DNA of 64,000 nt from DAOUAE01 sp034433795. Lineage in GTDB: Bacteria > Chloroflexota > UBA6077 > FW602-bin22 > DAOUAE01. The notes beneath the pieces are model-generated. The model made no database searches, was not told the DNA's origin, and saw nothing but the letters and a program-made list of their open reading frames with translations. Location: NCBI GenBank assembly GCA_034433795.1, contig DAOUAE010000008.1, positions 141,149-205,148 of the forward strand, written 5' to 3'. Made by a program: the position numbers and the translations under genes. Position 1 is the first letter of the stretch; the number at the start of each line of letters is the position of its first letter. This document shows, in pieces, positions 45,136 to 53,125 of the stretch.

Positions 45136-45465
45136 CTACCAGACAAACCACAGGAAAAGAAAGAGGCAGACCGCGCCGAGGGCCAGGAGCGGCGGGCCGG
45201 TGTGCAGCCAGACGAGGTCGGCGACGATGAGTCCCAGCCCCAGCCCCAGCAGCCCCCAGCCGATCGCGTTGCGGTAACGCCAGAGGAGCCGCCAGCCGCT
45301 CCGCTGGCGGGGCGAGCGGGAGAGGGTTGCCGTCGGCGAGGCCGGTGTCAGGGTCCGGCTGTGGCCGGAGAGAGCGGTTTTCAGACTCTGCAGGCGCCGT
45401 GGCCCGACCAGGACCAGGGCGACCAGAGCGATGAGCAGAAGTTCGCCGAAACTGATCGGCACCAT
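45136..45465 (-). CDS. TatA/TatB-like protein with two extra C-terminal helices
   Basis: A 109-aa protein. The N-terminal segment FGELLLIALVALVLVGPRRL closely follows the TatA/TatB helix and its glycine hinge, and it is followed by a short amphipathic LQSLKTALSGHSR. Instead of the usual acidic tail it continues with two more hydrophobic segments (IGWGLLGLGLGLIVADLVWL and LLALGAVCLFLFLW). TatA and TatB normally have one helix. It diverges from a standard tatA gene 120 bases away. Whether it joins the translocase is unknown. Confidence 0.65.
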   Translation of the reverse strand: MVPISFGELLLIALVALVLVGPRRLQSLKTALSGHSRTLTPASPTATLSRSPRQRSGWRLLWRYRNAIGWGLLGLGLGLIVADLVWLHTGPPLLALGAVCLFLFLWFVW

Positions 45466-45531
45466 AACGACTCCCGGACTGAGCGCTGGGAGAACAAGCG
45501 CGGTTGCATTCTAGCATACTTCATCCGGCCA

Positions 45532-45540
45532 TGGTACAAT
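45532..45540 (+). promoter_or_regulatory. Extended -10 promoter of tatA
   Basis: TGG followed by TACAAT (45535-45540) is an extended -10 element. No strong -35 is seen. Transcription would start near 45547, leaving a ~39-base leader. Confidence 0.5.
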
Positions 45541-45585
45541 CCCCCCATCCGGGTAGTCTGCCGCGGTGCTGCTGGAGGAGGATCG

Positions 45586-45792
45586 ATGCCGTCGCTCGGG
45601 CCGGCCGAACTGGTTCTCATCCTGGTGATCGTGCTGCTGGTGTTCGGGGCGGGAAAGCTGCCCGAACTGGGGGCGGCGCTGGGCAAGGGGCTGCGGGAGT
45701 TCAAAAAGGCCCAGGCCGAGATCACCGATCTCAAGACCACGCTTCAGGAGAGCACCACGCTTGAACCCCCCTCGCCGAAGAGCCCCAGCTGA
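45586..45792 (+). CDS. tatA: Twin-arginine translocase subunit TatA
   Basis: A 68-aa protein with the N-terminal transmembrane helix LVLILVIVLLVFGAGKLPEL, the FGxGKLPEL hinge and an amphipathic helix (LGAALGKGLREFKKAQ). The short tail is Ser/Pro-rich. It oligomerises to form the protein-conducting part of the Tat system; tatC is not in this window. ATG 45586 has GGAGGAGG upstream. Confidence 0.93.
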   Translation: MPSLGPAELVLILVIVLLVFGAGKLPELGAALGKGLREFKKAQAEITDLKTTLQESTTLEPPSPKSPS

Positions 45793-45835
45793 TCGGCATT
45801 TAACAGGGAGTTTACAAACAGGCGAGCAGTGCGCC

Positions 45836-45864
45836 TTTACAGGGCGGGCTGGCTGGCGTATACT
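45836..45864 (+). promoter_or_regulatory. Strong sigma70-type promoter for the membrane-protein/FtsH-like operon
   Basis: TTTACA (45836-45841), a 17-base spacer and TATACT (45859-45864). The start would be near 45871, about 70 bases before ATG 45940. Confidence 0.78.
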
Positions 45865-45939
45865 CCATACCAGAGAGGTCTGCTGAGACAGAGAGGGGTC
45901 TCTGTCGGGTGAGGCCTCGGCTGACACGAGGGCTGGGCG

Positions 45940-46497
45940 ATGGGTCTCTGGCGGATTTTGCGGCGGGCGCTGGCTCTGCTTCTCCTTCTTGTCCTGCGCC
46001 ACCGGCGGGCGATCGCCTTCGGGGTGGCCGTGGGGCTGGTGGGCTGGTATCTGGTGGCCAACGCCCGGGTCATCGCTCTGCCCGGGGGGCGGACGCTGGC
46101 CGATCTCCTGGGACGCCTGCCCGCCGCCCCCGGCGCGGTGGCGGTGCGCAGCGAGGTCCGCTACGAGACGGTCCCGGCGGTCGAGGACTATCTGAAAGGG
46201 CTGACCCAGTTCGACGCCCGCCTGATGTGGAATGCGCTGAGCGAGGAGGCGATCCTCAGCCTGCGCAGTCGGGGCGCCACCCTGGAGGCGCTCCAGCAGA
46301 GTCTGGATGAGCAGCGCCGGCGCGGGGTGCGCTACGAGGATATCACCTTCATCGGCAGTTTCGCCCTCCAGGACGGTCGCCGCTATCTCTTCTACGTCCT
46401 CTCCCGCCGTGGCTTCAGCGGTGGCCGTGACGACCTCGATCAGATCTATTATGTCTTCACCGTCGACCGCAACGGGAAGATCGTGAATATCGAGTAG
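45940..46497 (+). CDS. Membrane-anchored protein of unknown function, partner of FtsH-like protease
   Basis: A 185-aa protein with one or two hydrophobic segments in residues 8-42 (LALLLLLVL and AIAFGVAVGLVGWYLVA). A ~135-residue soluble domain follows, marked by VEDYLKGLTQFDARLMWNAL and ending in strands (ITFIGSFALQDGRRYLFYVL, QIYYVFTVDRNGKIVNIE). The helix-then-strand order resembles an NTF2-like fold, but I do not recognise a family. It starts just after a strong promoter and 42 bases before the FtsH-like gene, so the two are co-expressed; it may be a substrate, adaptor or inhibitor of the protease. Confidence 0.7.
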   Translation: MGLWRILRRALALLLLLVLRHRRAIAFGVAVGLVGWYLVANARVIALPGGRTLADLLGRLPAAPGAVAVRSEVRYETVPAVEDYLKGLTQFDARLMWNALSEEAILSLRSRGATLEALQQSLDEQRRRGVRYEDITFIGSFALQDGRRYLFYVLSRRGFSGGRDDLDQIYYVFTVDRNGKIVNIE

Positions 46498-46539
46498 CGG
46501 ATCGCCCGGCGACGGCGCCGGGACGGGGGAGAGGAGACG

Positions 46540-48408
46540 ATGAGCACAGCGGTTCAGAGCCCGCAGCGGCCGGACCAGGAACTGGAGCAGATCGAACGGG
46601 CGCTGGATACCCTTGTCGGGCGGCTGCTGGGCGCCTGGAAGAAGATTCTGGTTCTGCTGGTCCTGGGCTTTCTGCTCTGGGCGCTGGTTCTGCCCAACAT
46701 CGGCGGCTGGTGGCAGTACATCCTCTACGGGGCCTTCCTGCTCTTCCAGTTGCTCTTCGCCATTCTCTTTATGATTGTGCAGTTTGTGGCCCTCTTCTGG
46801 TTCCTGGGCCGGCCCCGCATGTACTGGATTCTGCCGGGCGAGACCGGGGTGGGCTTCAAGGACTATAAGGGCAACCCGGAGGTCCTGGAGGTCGCCCGCC
46901 GGATCGTGACCCTCCTCAAGGGGGTCAAAGAGTTCAAACAGATGGGCGGTGAGGTCATCCGGGGGGTGCTGCTCATCGGCCCGCCAGGCACCGGTAAGTC
47001 CTACCTGGGCCAGTGCATCTCCACCGAGGCGGGAGTGCCCTTCGGCTACCTCTCGGCCCCCTCGATCCAGGGCATGTTCTGGGGCATGGATGTGCTCCGG
47101 ATCTGGAGCCTGTACAACAAGGCCCGCAAGCTGGCCCGCAAGTACGGCGCCTGCATCGTCTTCATCGACGAGATCGACGCCATCGGCGCCCGGCGCGGGG
47201 CGGCGGCCACGCCGTTCGGGGTCGGCGCCCTGGGCGGCCTCTTCGGCGGCGGCTACGGCGCCCTCAACCAGCTCCTGACCGAGCTCGATCCCCTACCCCG
47301 CGACGACAGCCTCAAGGCCCGGCTGCTCCGCCGGCTGGGTCTCAAGACCGGCAAGGCGGTCCTGCCGCCGGTTCTGACCATGGCCGCCACCAACCTGCCG
47401 GAGGCGCTTGACCCGGCGCTCCTGCGCCCCGGGCGGTTCGACCGCAAGATCGTCATCGACCTGCCGGACTTCGACGGCCGCAAGGAGATCATCGAGTACT
47501 ATCTCAGCAAGGTCGCCCACGAGCCGATGGATCTGGACCGCCTGGCCTACGACACCATCGGCTACTCGCCGGTGGCCATCAAGTACGTGATCAACGAGGC
47601 GGTGATCCAGGCCCATTTTGAGGGACGCAACAAGATCACCTACGAGGACTTCACCCGCGCCCGCGAGGTGTATGAATGGGGCCTGCGCCAGCCGATCAAG
47701 AGCATGTCCATGGAGGACCGGCGCCGGCTGGCCTACCATGAGGCCGGGCACGCCATCGCCATGCACTTCCTCTACCGGCGGGAGCGGCTGACCAAGGTGA
47801 CGATCGTCCGCTACGGCGGCGCCCTCGGGCTGGCGGCCCCCAAGCCCAAAGAGGAGATCTATACCCGCGACAAGAACGAGATCCTGGCCGACATCAAGGT
47901 CTCGCTGGCCAGCCGGGCGGCCGAGGAGCTCTTCCTGGGCACGCAGCTGAGCGGGGTCTACTCGGATCTGCAGCACGCCACCCAGATGGCCATGGCCTAC
48001 ATCGGCCTCTGGGGCATGGGCGGCAGCCTGGTCTCGATCGCGGCCATGGGCGGGACGCCCAACGGGGCGCTGCACCAGCAGGTGGACCGCCTCCTCAAAG
48101 AGCAGTACCGCGAGGTCAAGCGGCTGCTGGACGAGAACCGCGAGGCGGTCATCGCCGTGGCCGAGACGCTCCTGGAGAAACTGGAGCTCAACGGCGACGA
48201 GGTGGCCGCGATCGTCCGCGAGGTCGAGCGGCGCAAGCGGCTGGGTCTGCCGCCCATCACCATGCCGGCTCTCGACGCCCCGGCCCAGCGCTTCCCGGTG
48301 GATGGTCAGGAGGAGCGACCGGCCGCTCCGCAGGGTGAACAGACGGCGGCCGCCTACCAGGAGGGGGCGGGCTGGCCGGCGGTTGAGAAACGCCCCGAGC
48401 GGACCTGA
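46540..48408 (+). CDS. Divergent FtsH-like membrane AAA+ metalloprotease (M41)
   Basis: A 622-aa protein with two closely spaced helices (about residues 32-90) and almost no external domain, unlike standard FtsH. The AAA+ domain has Walker A LLIGPPGTGKSYLGQ, a pore-loop equivalent with FWG (GMFWGMDVLRIW), Walker B CIVFIDEIDAIGARRG, and the second region LDPALLRPGRFDRK with both Arg fingers. Two insertions flank LNQLLTELD: a Gly-rich FGGGYGA stretch before and a basic stretch after. The M41 domain carries HEAGH (LAYHEAGHAIAMHF) and the third zinc ligand Asp in VYSDLQHAT, so it should be active. It follows the 185-aa membrane protein and precedes a terminator. Confidence 0.9.
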   Translation: MSTAVQSPQRPDQELEQIERALDTLVGRLLGAWKKILVLLVLGFLLWALVLPNIGGWWQYILYGAFLLFQLLFAILFMIVQFVALFWFLGRPRMYWILPGETGVGFKDYKGNPEVLEVARRIVTLLKGVKEFKQMGGEVIRGVLLIGPPGTGKSYLGQCISTEAGVPFGYLSAPSIQGMFWGMDVLRIWSLYNKARKLARKYGACIVFIDEIDAIGARRGAAATPFGVGALGGLFGGGYGALNQLLTELDPLPRDDSLKARLLRRLGLKTGKAVLPPVLTMAATNLPEALDPALLRPGRFDRKIVIDLPDFDGRKEIIEYYLSKVAHEPMDLDRLAYDTIGYSPVAIKYVINEAVIQAHFEGRNKITYEDFTRAREVYEWGLRQPIKSMSMEDRRRLAYHEAGHAIAMHFLYRRERLTKVTIVRYGGALGLAAPKPKEEIYTRDKNEILADIKVSLASRAAEELFLGTQLSGVYSDLQHATQMAMAYIGLWGMGGSLVSIAAMGGTPNGALHQQVDRLLKEQYREVKRLLDENREAVIAVAETLLEKLELNGDEVAAIVREVERRKRLGLPPITMPALDAPAQRFPVDGQEERPAAPQGEQTAAAYQEGAGWPAVEKRPERT

Positions 48409-48433
48409 GGCCCCCTCTTCCGCCCCTGGTCAG

Positions 48434-48462
48434 GACTGGCCGGGACACTCCGGCCGGTCTTT
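48434..48462 (+). terminator. Intrinsic terminator after the FtsH-like gene
   Basis: GACTGGCCGG and CCGGCCGGTC form a 10-bp stem (one G-T pair) with a six-base loop, followed by TTTGTGTGTCT. It lies 26 bases after the stop. Confidence 0.7.
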
Positions 48463-48538
48463 GTGTGTCTCTCTGTAACGCGGGGCGAGCGTGCCTCGTT
48501 CTCTCTGGCGAGAGCACACCAAAAGCAGGAGGACCGCG

Positions 48539-49237
48539 ATGCCCCGACTCTCCTTCCGCGTGCTGGCGCTGATGGCCGGGGGGCTGCTGGCGCTCACGGT
48601 CTCGGCCGGCCTGGCCGCCCCCGGCCCGCTCCGCGCCACCGTCCCCGGCGACGTGGGGGGCGCGCTGGGCGCGCTCCTGGGACAGGGACCGGAGACGGCC
48701 GCTCCCAAACACACCCCCACGCCGACGGTGACCGCCACCGGGACCCCGACCGCCACGGCGACACCGACGGCGACCGCCACCGCGACTCCGACCGTTACGG
48801 CGACGCCGACCGTCACCCCGACGGCCACCGCCGGGCCGGCCGTTCGGCCGTCGGCCACCCCGACTCTGCCGGCCGCCGCCGCCCACGGCCAGACGGTTTC
48901 CGAGACGGCGCGCGAGACCGCGCCCGGTCCCTGCCACGGCGTCATCGTCTCGGCCGTGGCCCGGGATCTGACCCCCCCGTCGTGCGCGACCAAGGAGGAG
49001 GCGAAAGAGGCCCGTGAGGCTCTGCGCGAACAGGCCCGGGAGGTCCGAGAATCGGCGCACGAGGACAACCCGGCCCGCCCGACGCCGGAGAGGGAGACCG
49101 AGCGAGAGCAGGGACGGCCCTCCGGGCCGTCCCACGGGCACGGCGCGGGAGGCTCGGTGTCAGGCCAGCCCGATCAGCCGGGGCGGGGCCGTGACGACCT
49201 CCCGGGGCCGGCCGTCGGACCGCGAGCCCGGCGGTAG
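48539..49237 (+). CDS. Secreted Thr/Pro-rich low-complexity protein
   Basis: A 232-aa protein with a signal peptide (VLALMAGGLLALTVSAGLAA), a ~70-residue stretch of Thr-Pro-Thr-Ala repeats (about residues 58-110), a short central part with two cysteines (PGPCHGVIV, PPSCATKEEAK), and a charged helical and Gly/Arg-rich tail. The TP run is like the linkers of the GH9 lipoprotein and the surface proteins in this window and is a likely O-glycosylation target. No enzymatic motif is visible. AGGAGG precedes ATG 48539. Confidence 0.7.
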   Translation: MPRLSFRVLALMAGGLLALTVSAGLAAPGPLRATVPGDVGGALGALLGQGPETAAPKHTPTPTVTATGTPTATATPTATATATPTVTATPTVTPTATAGPAVRPSATPTLPAAAAHGQTVSETARETAPGPCHGVIVSAVARDLTPPSCATKEEAKEAREALREQAREVRESAHEDNPARPTPERETEREQGRPSGPSHGHGAGGSVSGQPDQPGRGRDDLPGPAVGPRARR

Positions 49238-49248
49238 CGGGGCCAGAG

Positions 49249-49277
49249 GAGCCGGTGGAGGGCCGGCTCGCGTTTTT
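49249..49277 (+). terminator. Intrinsic terminator after the TP-rich gene
   Basis: GAGCCGG, a seven-base loop and CCGGCTC, then GCG and five T's, 12 bases after the stop codon. Confidence 0.6.
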
Positions 49278-49387
49278 CTGGGGTGGTGCGCCGGCGGCCA
49301 GAGGAAACGCCAGCGAGGGTGCGGCCACGGTGGTGACCCCGGTGACCTGGTCCGCGCTCTGCTCTCACCAGCGCCAGGGAGGGCTGT

Positions 49388-50581
49388 GTGCACGCTCTTC
49401 GAGGGGAGATGCCACCTGGCGATCTGGTACCCTCGCGTCCGGTGGTTCGTCCTGGCAGCCTGCTGGCCCGCCTGGGAGCGGCCCCGCGGATCGTGGTCCT
49501 GCGCGGAGGGCGGCTGGGCGATTTTCTGGTCGCCACACCGGCCCTCCGGGCGCTGCGGCTGGCGCGGCCAGAGGCGCAGATAACCCTGGTCACGGCGGCG
49601 GCGGTCGCCCCGCTGGCCGCGCGCTACCCCTGGTTTCAGGAGGTGCTGGCGGCGCCGCCGGCTCCCGGCATCGCCCCGGGTCCGGAGGATCCGGGGGCGC
49701 AGGAACGGTTCCTGGCCGCCCTGCGGGCCCGGGCCTTCGACCTGGCGGTCCAGCTCAACGGCGGTGGGACGACGGCCAATCGCTTCCTGCGGCAGATGGG
49801 GGCCCGCTGGACAGTCGGCTGTCAGGCGCCAGACGCCGAGCCGCTCGATCTGGGGCTGCCTTTCGTCCGGGAGGAGCACGAGGTGCTGCGCTACCTGGGG
49901 GTGGTCCGGGCGCTGGGGGTCGAAACCGGGGACGTGCGCCTGGCGCTGCCGGTCTTTCCCGAGGATGAGCAGGCCCTCCGGGCTCTTCCCGGTCTGGACC
50001 CGGCGCTGCTGGCGGAGCGCCGCTCTCTCGGCGTTCACCTCGGGTCGCTGAGTGGGGCCCGGCGCTGGCCCGTGGGGCACTTCGCCACCGTTCTGCGCGC
50101 TCTCCACCAGGACTGGCCCTGGCCGGTGGTGGTCCTGGGACGGGCGGAGGACCGGCCGCTGGCCCGGGCGCTGCGCGCCTGTCTCGACGATGCTCCCTGG
50201 CTGCTTGATCTCACGGGACAGACCACGCTCGGGGTGCTGGCCGCCCTGATCGGCCGGCTGCGGCTGCTTTTGACCACCGATAGCGCTCCGGCCCATATGG
50301 CCACGGCGCTGGGCACCCCCTCGGTGGTCATCTTCGGGTCGGGCAATCCGCACAACTGGGCGCCGCTGGAGCGTATGTGGCACCGACCGGTGGCCGACTG
50401 GCAGGCGCCCTGCCGCTGGGCGCCGGGCGCCTGCGGCTGTCCTGACGACGCCCGGGCGCGCTGCCTGGCCGCAGTCACGCCGGCGATGGTCCTGCAGGCG
50501 GCGCGCGATCTCCTGGCCACGCTGGAGCGGGTCCGCCCTCCGGCCTGGGAGGCCGGGGCGTCCTCGGCGTGGGCGTCTTGA
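49388..50581 (+). CDS. Glycosyltransferase family 9 (heptosyltransferase-like)
   Basis: A 397-aa GT-B enzyme of the WaaF/WaaC class. N-terminal features are RIVVLRGGRLGDFLVATPAL, with the GDF/L loop; the C-terminal donor site has HLGSLSGARRWP and LLTTDSAPAHMATALGTPSV. The tail carries a cysteine-rich CRWAPGACGCPDDARARC typical of GT9 proteins. Family members add heptose to lipopolysaccharide, but in a Chloroflexota-like host the acceptor may be another surface glycan. GTG 49388 is preceded by GGAGGG. The next gene is a PIG-L deacetylase, which also fits glycan modification. Confidence 0.88.
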   Translation: MHALRGEMPPGDLVPSRPVVRPGSLLARLGAAPRIVVLRGGRLGDFLVATPALRALRLARPEAQITLVTAAAVAPLAARYPWFQEVLAAPPAPGIAPGPEDPGAQERFLAALRARAFDLAVQLNGGGTTANRFLRQMGARWTVGCQAPDAEPLDLGLPFVREEHEVLRYLGVVRALGVETGDVRLALPVFPEDEQALRALPGLDPALLAERRSLGVHLGSLSGARRWPVGHFATVLRALHQDWPWPVVVLGRAEDRPLARALRACLDDAPWLLDLTGQTTLGVLAALIGRLRLLLTTDSAPAHMATALGTPSVVIFGSGNPHNWAPLERMWHRPVADWQAPCRWAPGACGCPDDARARCLAAVTPAMVLQAARDLLATLERVRPPAWEAGASSAWAS

Positions 50582-50607
50582 CAGGAGAGCCTGGGGGCTG
50601 CTATCGT
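50578..50607 (+). promoter_or_regulatory. Promoter candidate of the PIG-L deacetylase gene
   Basis: TTGACA (50578-50583, overlapping the GT9 stop), an 18-base spacer and TATCGT (50602-50607). Transcription would start near 50614, after GTG 50612, which supports GTG 50627 as the true start. Confidence 0.45.
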
Positions 50608-50626
50608 CCCGGTGAGGGCATCGCCG

Positions 50627-51442
50627 GTGAACCTGTGGCGCCTCTCCGCCATTCAGCCGGTCTATCAGCACCTGTACGTCTCTCCGCATCTGGATGATGT
50701 GGCTCTCTCCTGCGCCGGGCGGATTCTGCGCGACCGGGCCCGGGGCGAACGGGTGCTCGTGGTCACGGTCTTCGCCGGCCTCCCCGCCCCGGACGCGGCG
50801 CTGACCGCGTTCGCGCGTTTTCAGCACCGGCGCTGGGGCGATGAGGTTCGTCCTTACCAGCGGCGGCGGCGCGAGGACGCGCGGGCTATGGGGCGTCTGG
50901 GAGTGGACTATCTCTGGCTGGACTTCCCCGACGCCATCTACCGCGATGCTCTGTACACCTCCGACGAGACGCTCTTCGGCGCCGTCGCCCCGGCCGATGC
51001 GCCCCTGGCCCGGCGGGTGGCGGAGACGCTCGCCGCCCTCTGGGCGCGGACTCCGGGGGCGCGGGTCTATCTGCCGCTGGCCGTGCGCCGGCACGTGGAC
51101 CACCAGATCTGCTGGCAGGCGGCGGCCGGACTCCAGCAGGCCGGGGCCTGCGTGGTCTTCTATGAGGACTATCCCTACGCCGCCGAACCGGACCTTCTGG
51201 CCGCCCGGCTGGCCGAGGTCGGGCGGGCTCTCCAGCCCGAGGTGGTGGAGATCGGCCCGTATCTGGCCGAGAAGACGGCGATCATCGCTCTCTACCGCTC
51301 GCAGATACCGACGCTCTTTGGCACGGTGGAGCGGCTCCGGGGGCATCTCCAGGCTTACGCCCGGGCGGTCGGGGCGGCGATGGGCGGCCTGGGTGAGCGG
51401 TACTGGTGGCCGGAGGTCAGCGCCGGGCGAACTGCTGGTTGA
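50627..51442 (+). CDS. PIG-L family (LmbE-like) deacetylase
   Basis: A 271-aa zinc-dependent N-deacetylase. The first two zinc ligands and the catalytic Asp are in VSPHLDDVALSCAG, and the third zinc His is in RRHVDHQICW. Members deacetylate N-acetylglucosaminyl lipids, mycothiol/bacillithiol precursors or exopolysaccharide sugars; which applies here is unknown. GTG 50627 follows GAGGG; GTG 50612 is the alternative. The 3' end overlaps the mutL coding region on the other strand by 26 bases. Confidence 0.87.
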   Translation: MNLWRLSAIQPVYQHLYVSPHLDDVALSCAGRILRDRARGERVLVVTVFAGLPAPDAALTAFARFQHRRWGDEVRPYQRRRREDARAMGRLGVDYLWLDFPDAIYRDALYTSDETLFGAVAPADAPLARRVAETLAALWARTPGARVYLPLAVRRHVDHQICWQAAAGLQQAGACVVFYEDYPYAAEPDLLAARLAEVGRALQPEVVEIGPYLAEKTAIIALYRSQIPTLFGTVERLRGHLQAYARAVGAAMGGLGERYWWPEVSAGRTAG

Positions 51443-53063
51443 GATACTCCTGGCTGAAATGGAGCATAATGGGGGCGCCGTGCGGGCAGATGCGGGGCGA
51501 CGGGGTGGCCAGCAGCCGGTCCAGGAGCAGGCGCATCTCGCCCAGGTCCAGCGGGCGGCCGGCCTTGATGGCGGTCCGGCAGGCGACGGTGATGAGCAGG
51601 TGGTCGAGCCAGGCCGACAGCGGGTTCTCGGTCAGCGTCTCGAGGGCCGCGCAGAAGGCGGCCACCACGCCGTCGGGGTCGGCGCTCAGGGGGATGGCGC
51701 GCAGGAGGTAGGTCTGGCCGCCGAAGGGCTCGAGGGCGAACCCCAGGCGGTCGAGGTCGCCCAGGTGGGCGGCCAGGGCCGTGGCCTGGGCCGGCGTCAG
51801 CTGCAGGGGGACCGGCTCCAGGAGCAGCTGACCGCCGGCCGGGGCGCGCTGGCGCAGTTCTTCGTAGAGGACCCGTTCGTGGGCGCGATGCTGGTTGACC
51901 AGGTAGAGGCCCTCGGGCCCCTCGGCGATAATAAAGGTGGCGCCGACCTGGCCCAGAGGGCGCAGGCTGGGGCTCCGGTAGGTCACCGTCGGCTCGGCCA
52001 GCCGGCGGGCCCGGGGCGTCGGGAGCGGTGCCTGGCGGACCCGAAGGGGGTCGGCGAGGCTGGGGACCGGACTGACGACCCGGCTGGTCAGCGCCTCCTG
52101 AAGAACCTGGCGGAGCCGGGCGACGACCTCGGCCTCGCGCACCAGCCGGACCTCGGTCTTGGCCGGGTGGACGTTGGGATCGACCTCCTCCGGCGGCAGA
52201 TCGAGGAGCAGGACGACGATCGGCGACCGCTGGCGTCCCAGGTGGGGACGGTAGACCTCCTCGATGACGCTGGTGAGCGGGCGCGACTGGACCCAGCGTC
52301 CGCGGACGAAGAGGCTGATGCCCTGGCGGCCACTGCGGCTGAGGCCCGGGGGACTGAGGAAGCCGCGCAGCCGCAGCCAGCCCCAGTCGGCTGCGACCGG
52401 CAGCAGGCGACCGGCGGTCGCGGGACCGTAGAGCCGCTCCAGGACGGCGCGGAGATCACCCTGGCCCGGACTCTGGAAGACCAGGCGGCCCTCGCTGGTG
52501 ACGCTGAAGCGGCAGTCAGGATGGCCCAGGGCGTAATGGGTGGCGACGGCGAGCAGCGCCTGCTGCTCGTGGCGGGCATTGCTGAGGAAGCGCCGGCGGG
52601 CCGGGAGACGGCCGAAGAGGTTATGGACGCTCACGGTCGTCCCGACCGGGCAGCCGCGTCGCTCCTGGAGGAGGATCCGGCCGTCGCGCACCACCACCCA
52701 GGTGCCGGCCGGCTCGGTGGCCGGGCGGGTCAGGAGGGTGAGGTCGCTGACGGCGGCGATGCTGGCCAGCGCCTCGCCGCGGAAGCCCAGGGTGGTGATG
52801 CGGTTCAGATCGTCGAGCGTGCGCAGTTTGCTGGTGGCGTAGCGGGCCAGGGCCAGTGGGACCTCGGCGGCCGGGATGCCACAGCCATCGTCTGTGACCC
52901 GGATGAGGTCAAGGCCGGCCCCGCGCAGCTCGATCCGGATCTCGCGGGCGCCGGCGTCCAGACTGTTTTCGATGAGTTCTTTCAGGGCCGCCGCCGGCCG
53001 GTCGATGACCTCGCCGGCGGCGATCCGGGCCGCCACCTCAGGGGGCAGGAGGGTGATGGGCAT
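51417..53063 (-). CDS. mutL: DNA mismatch repair protein MutL
   Basis: A 548-aa GHKL ATPase that links mismatch recognition to strand incision. N-terminal motifs are complete: IAAGEVIDRPAAALKELIEN, SLDAGAREIRIEL, DDGCGIP, ATSKL and GFRGEALASIAAVS. The C-terminal domain has the metal motif in the altered form NQHRAHERVLYE, where active family members have DQHAxHE; the Asp is replaced by Asn (codon at 51894-51896). Other nuclease-site elements (ACRTAIKAG, CPHGAPIML) are kept. ATG 53063 follows GGAGGT; the frame is open 25 codons further. Its tail overlaps the PIG-L gene by 26 bases. Confidence 0.94.
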   Translation of the reverse strand: MPITLLPPEVAARIAAGEVIDRPAAALKELIENSLDAGAREIRIELRGAGLDLIRVTDDGCGIPAAEVPLALARYATSKLRTLDDLNRITTLGFRGEALASIAAVSDLTLLTRPATEPAGTWVVVRDGRILLQERRGCPVGTTVSVHNLFGRLPARRRFLSNARHEQQALLAVATHYALGHPDCRFSVTSEGRLVFQSPGQGDLRAVLERLYGPATAGRLLPVAADWGWLRLRGFLSPPGLSRSGRQGISLFVRGRWVQSRPLTSVIEEVYRPHLGRQRSPIVVLLLDLPPEEVDPNVHPAKTEVRLVREAEVVARLRQVLQEALTSRVVSPVPSLADPLRVRQAPLPTPRARRLAEPTVTYRSPSLRPLGQVGATFIIAEGPEGLYLVNQHRAHERVLYEELRQRAPAGGQLLLEPVPLQLTPAQATALAAHLGDLDRLGFALEPFGGQTYLLRAIPLSADPDGVVAAFCAALETLTENPLSAWLDHLLITVACRTAIKAGRPLDLGEMRLLLDRLLATPSPRICPHGAPIMLHFSQEYLNQQFARR

Positions 53064-53080
53064 CCCAGACCTCCGGGCGC

Positions 53081-53089
53081 ATTTTACCA
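53081..53089 (-). promoter_or_regulatory. Extended -10 promoter of mutL
   Basis: On the minus strand TGG then TAAAAT (53081-53086), an extended -10 with no clear -35. The start would be near 53074, giving a very short leader that still contains GGAGGT. Confidence 0.45.
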
Positions 53090-53125
53090 TAAGGGGGTCA
53101 GGGCGAGCGACCGACGGAGGCGACG

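Noticed and set aside
48700..48850. Short direct repeats that might suggest a CRISPR-like array
   Set aside because: The repeats are codon-level Thr/Pro/Ala low complexity inside a secreted protein, without spacers of regular length. No CRISPR array or cas gene is present in the window.
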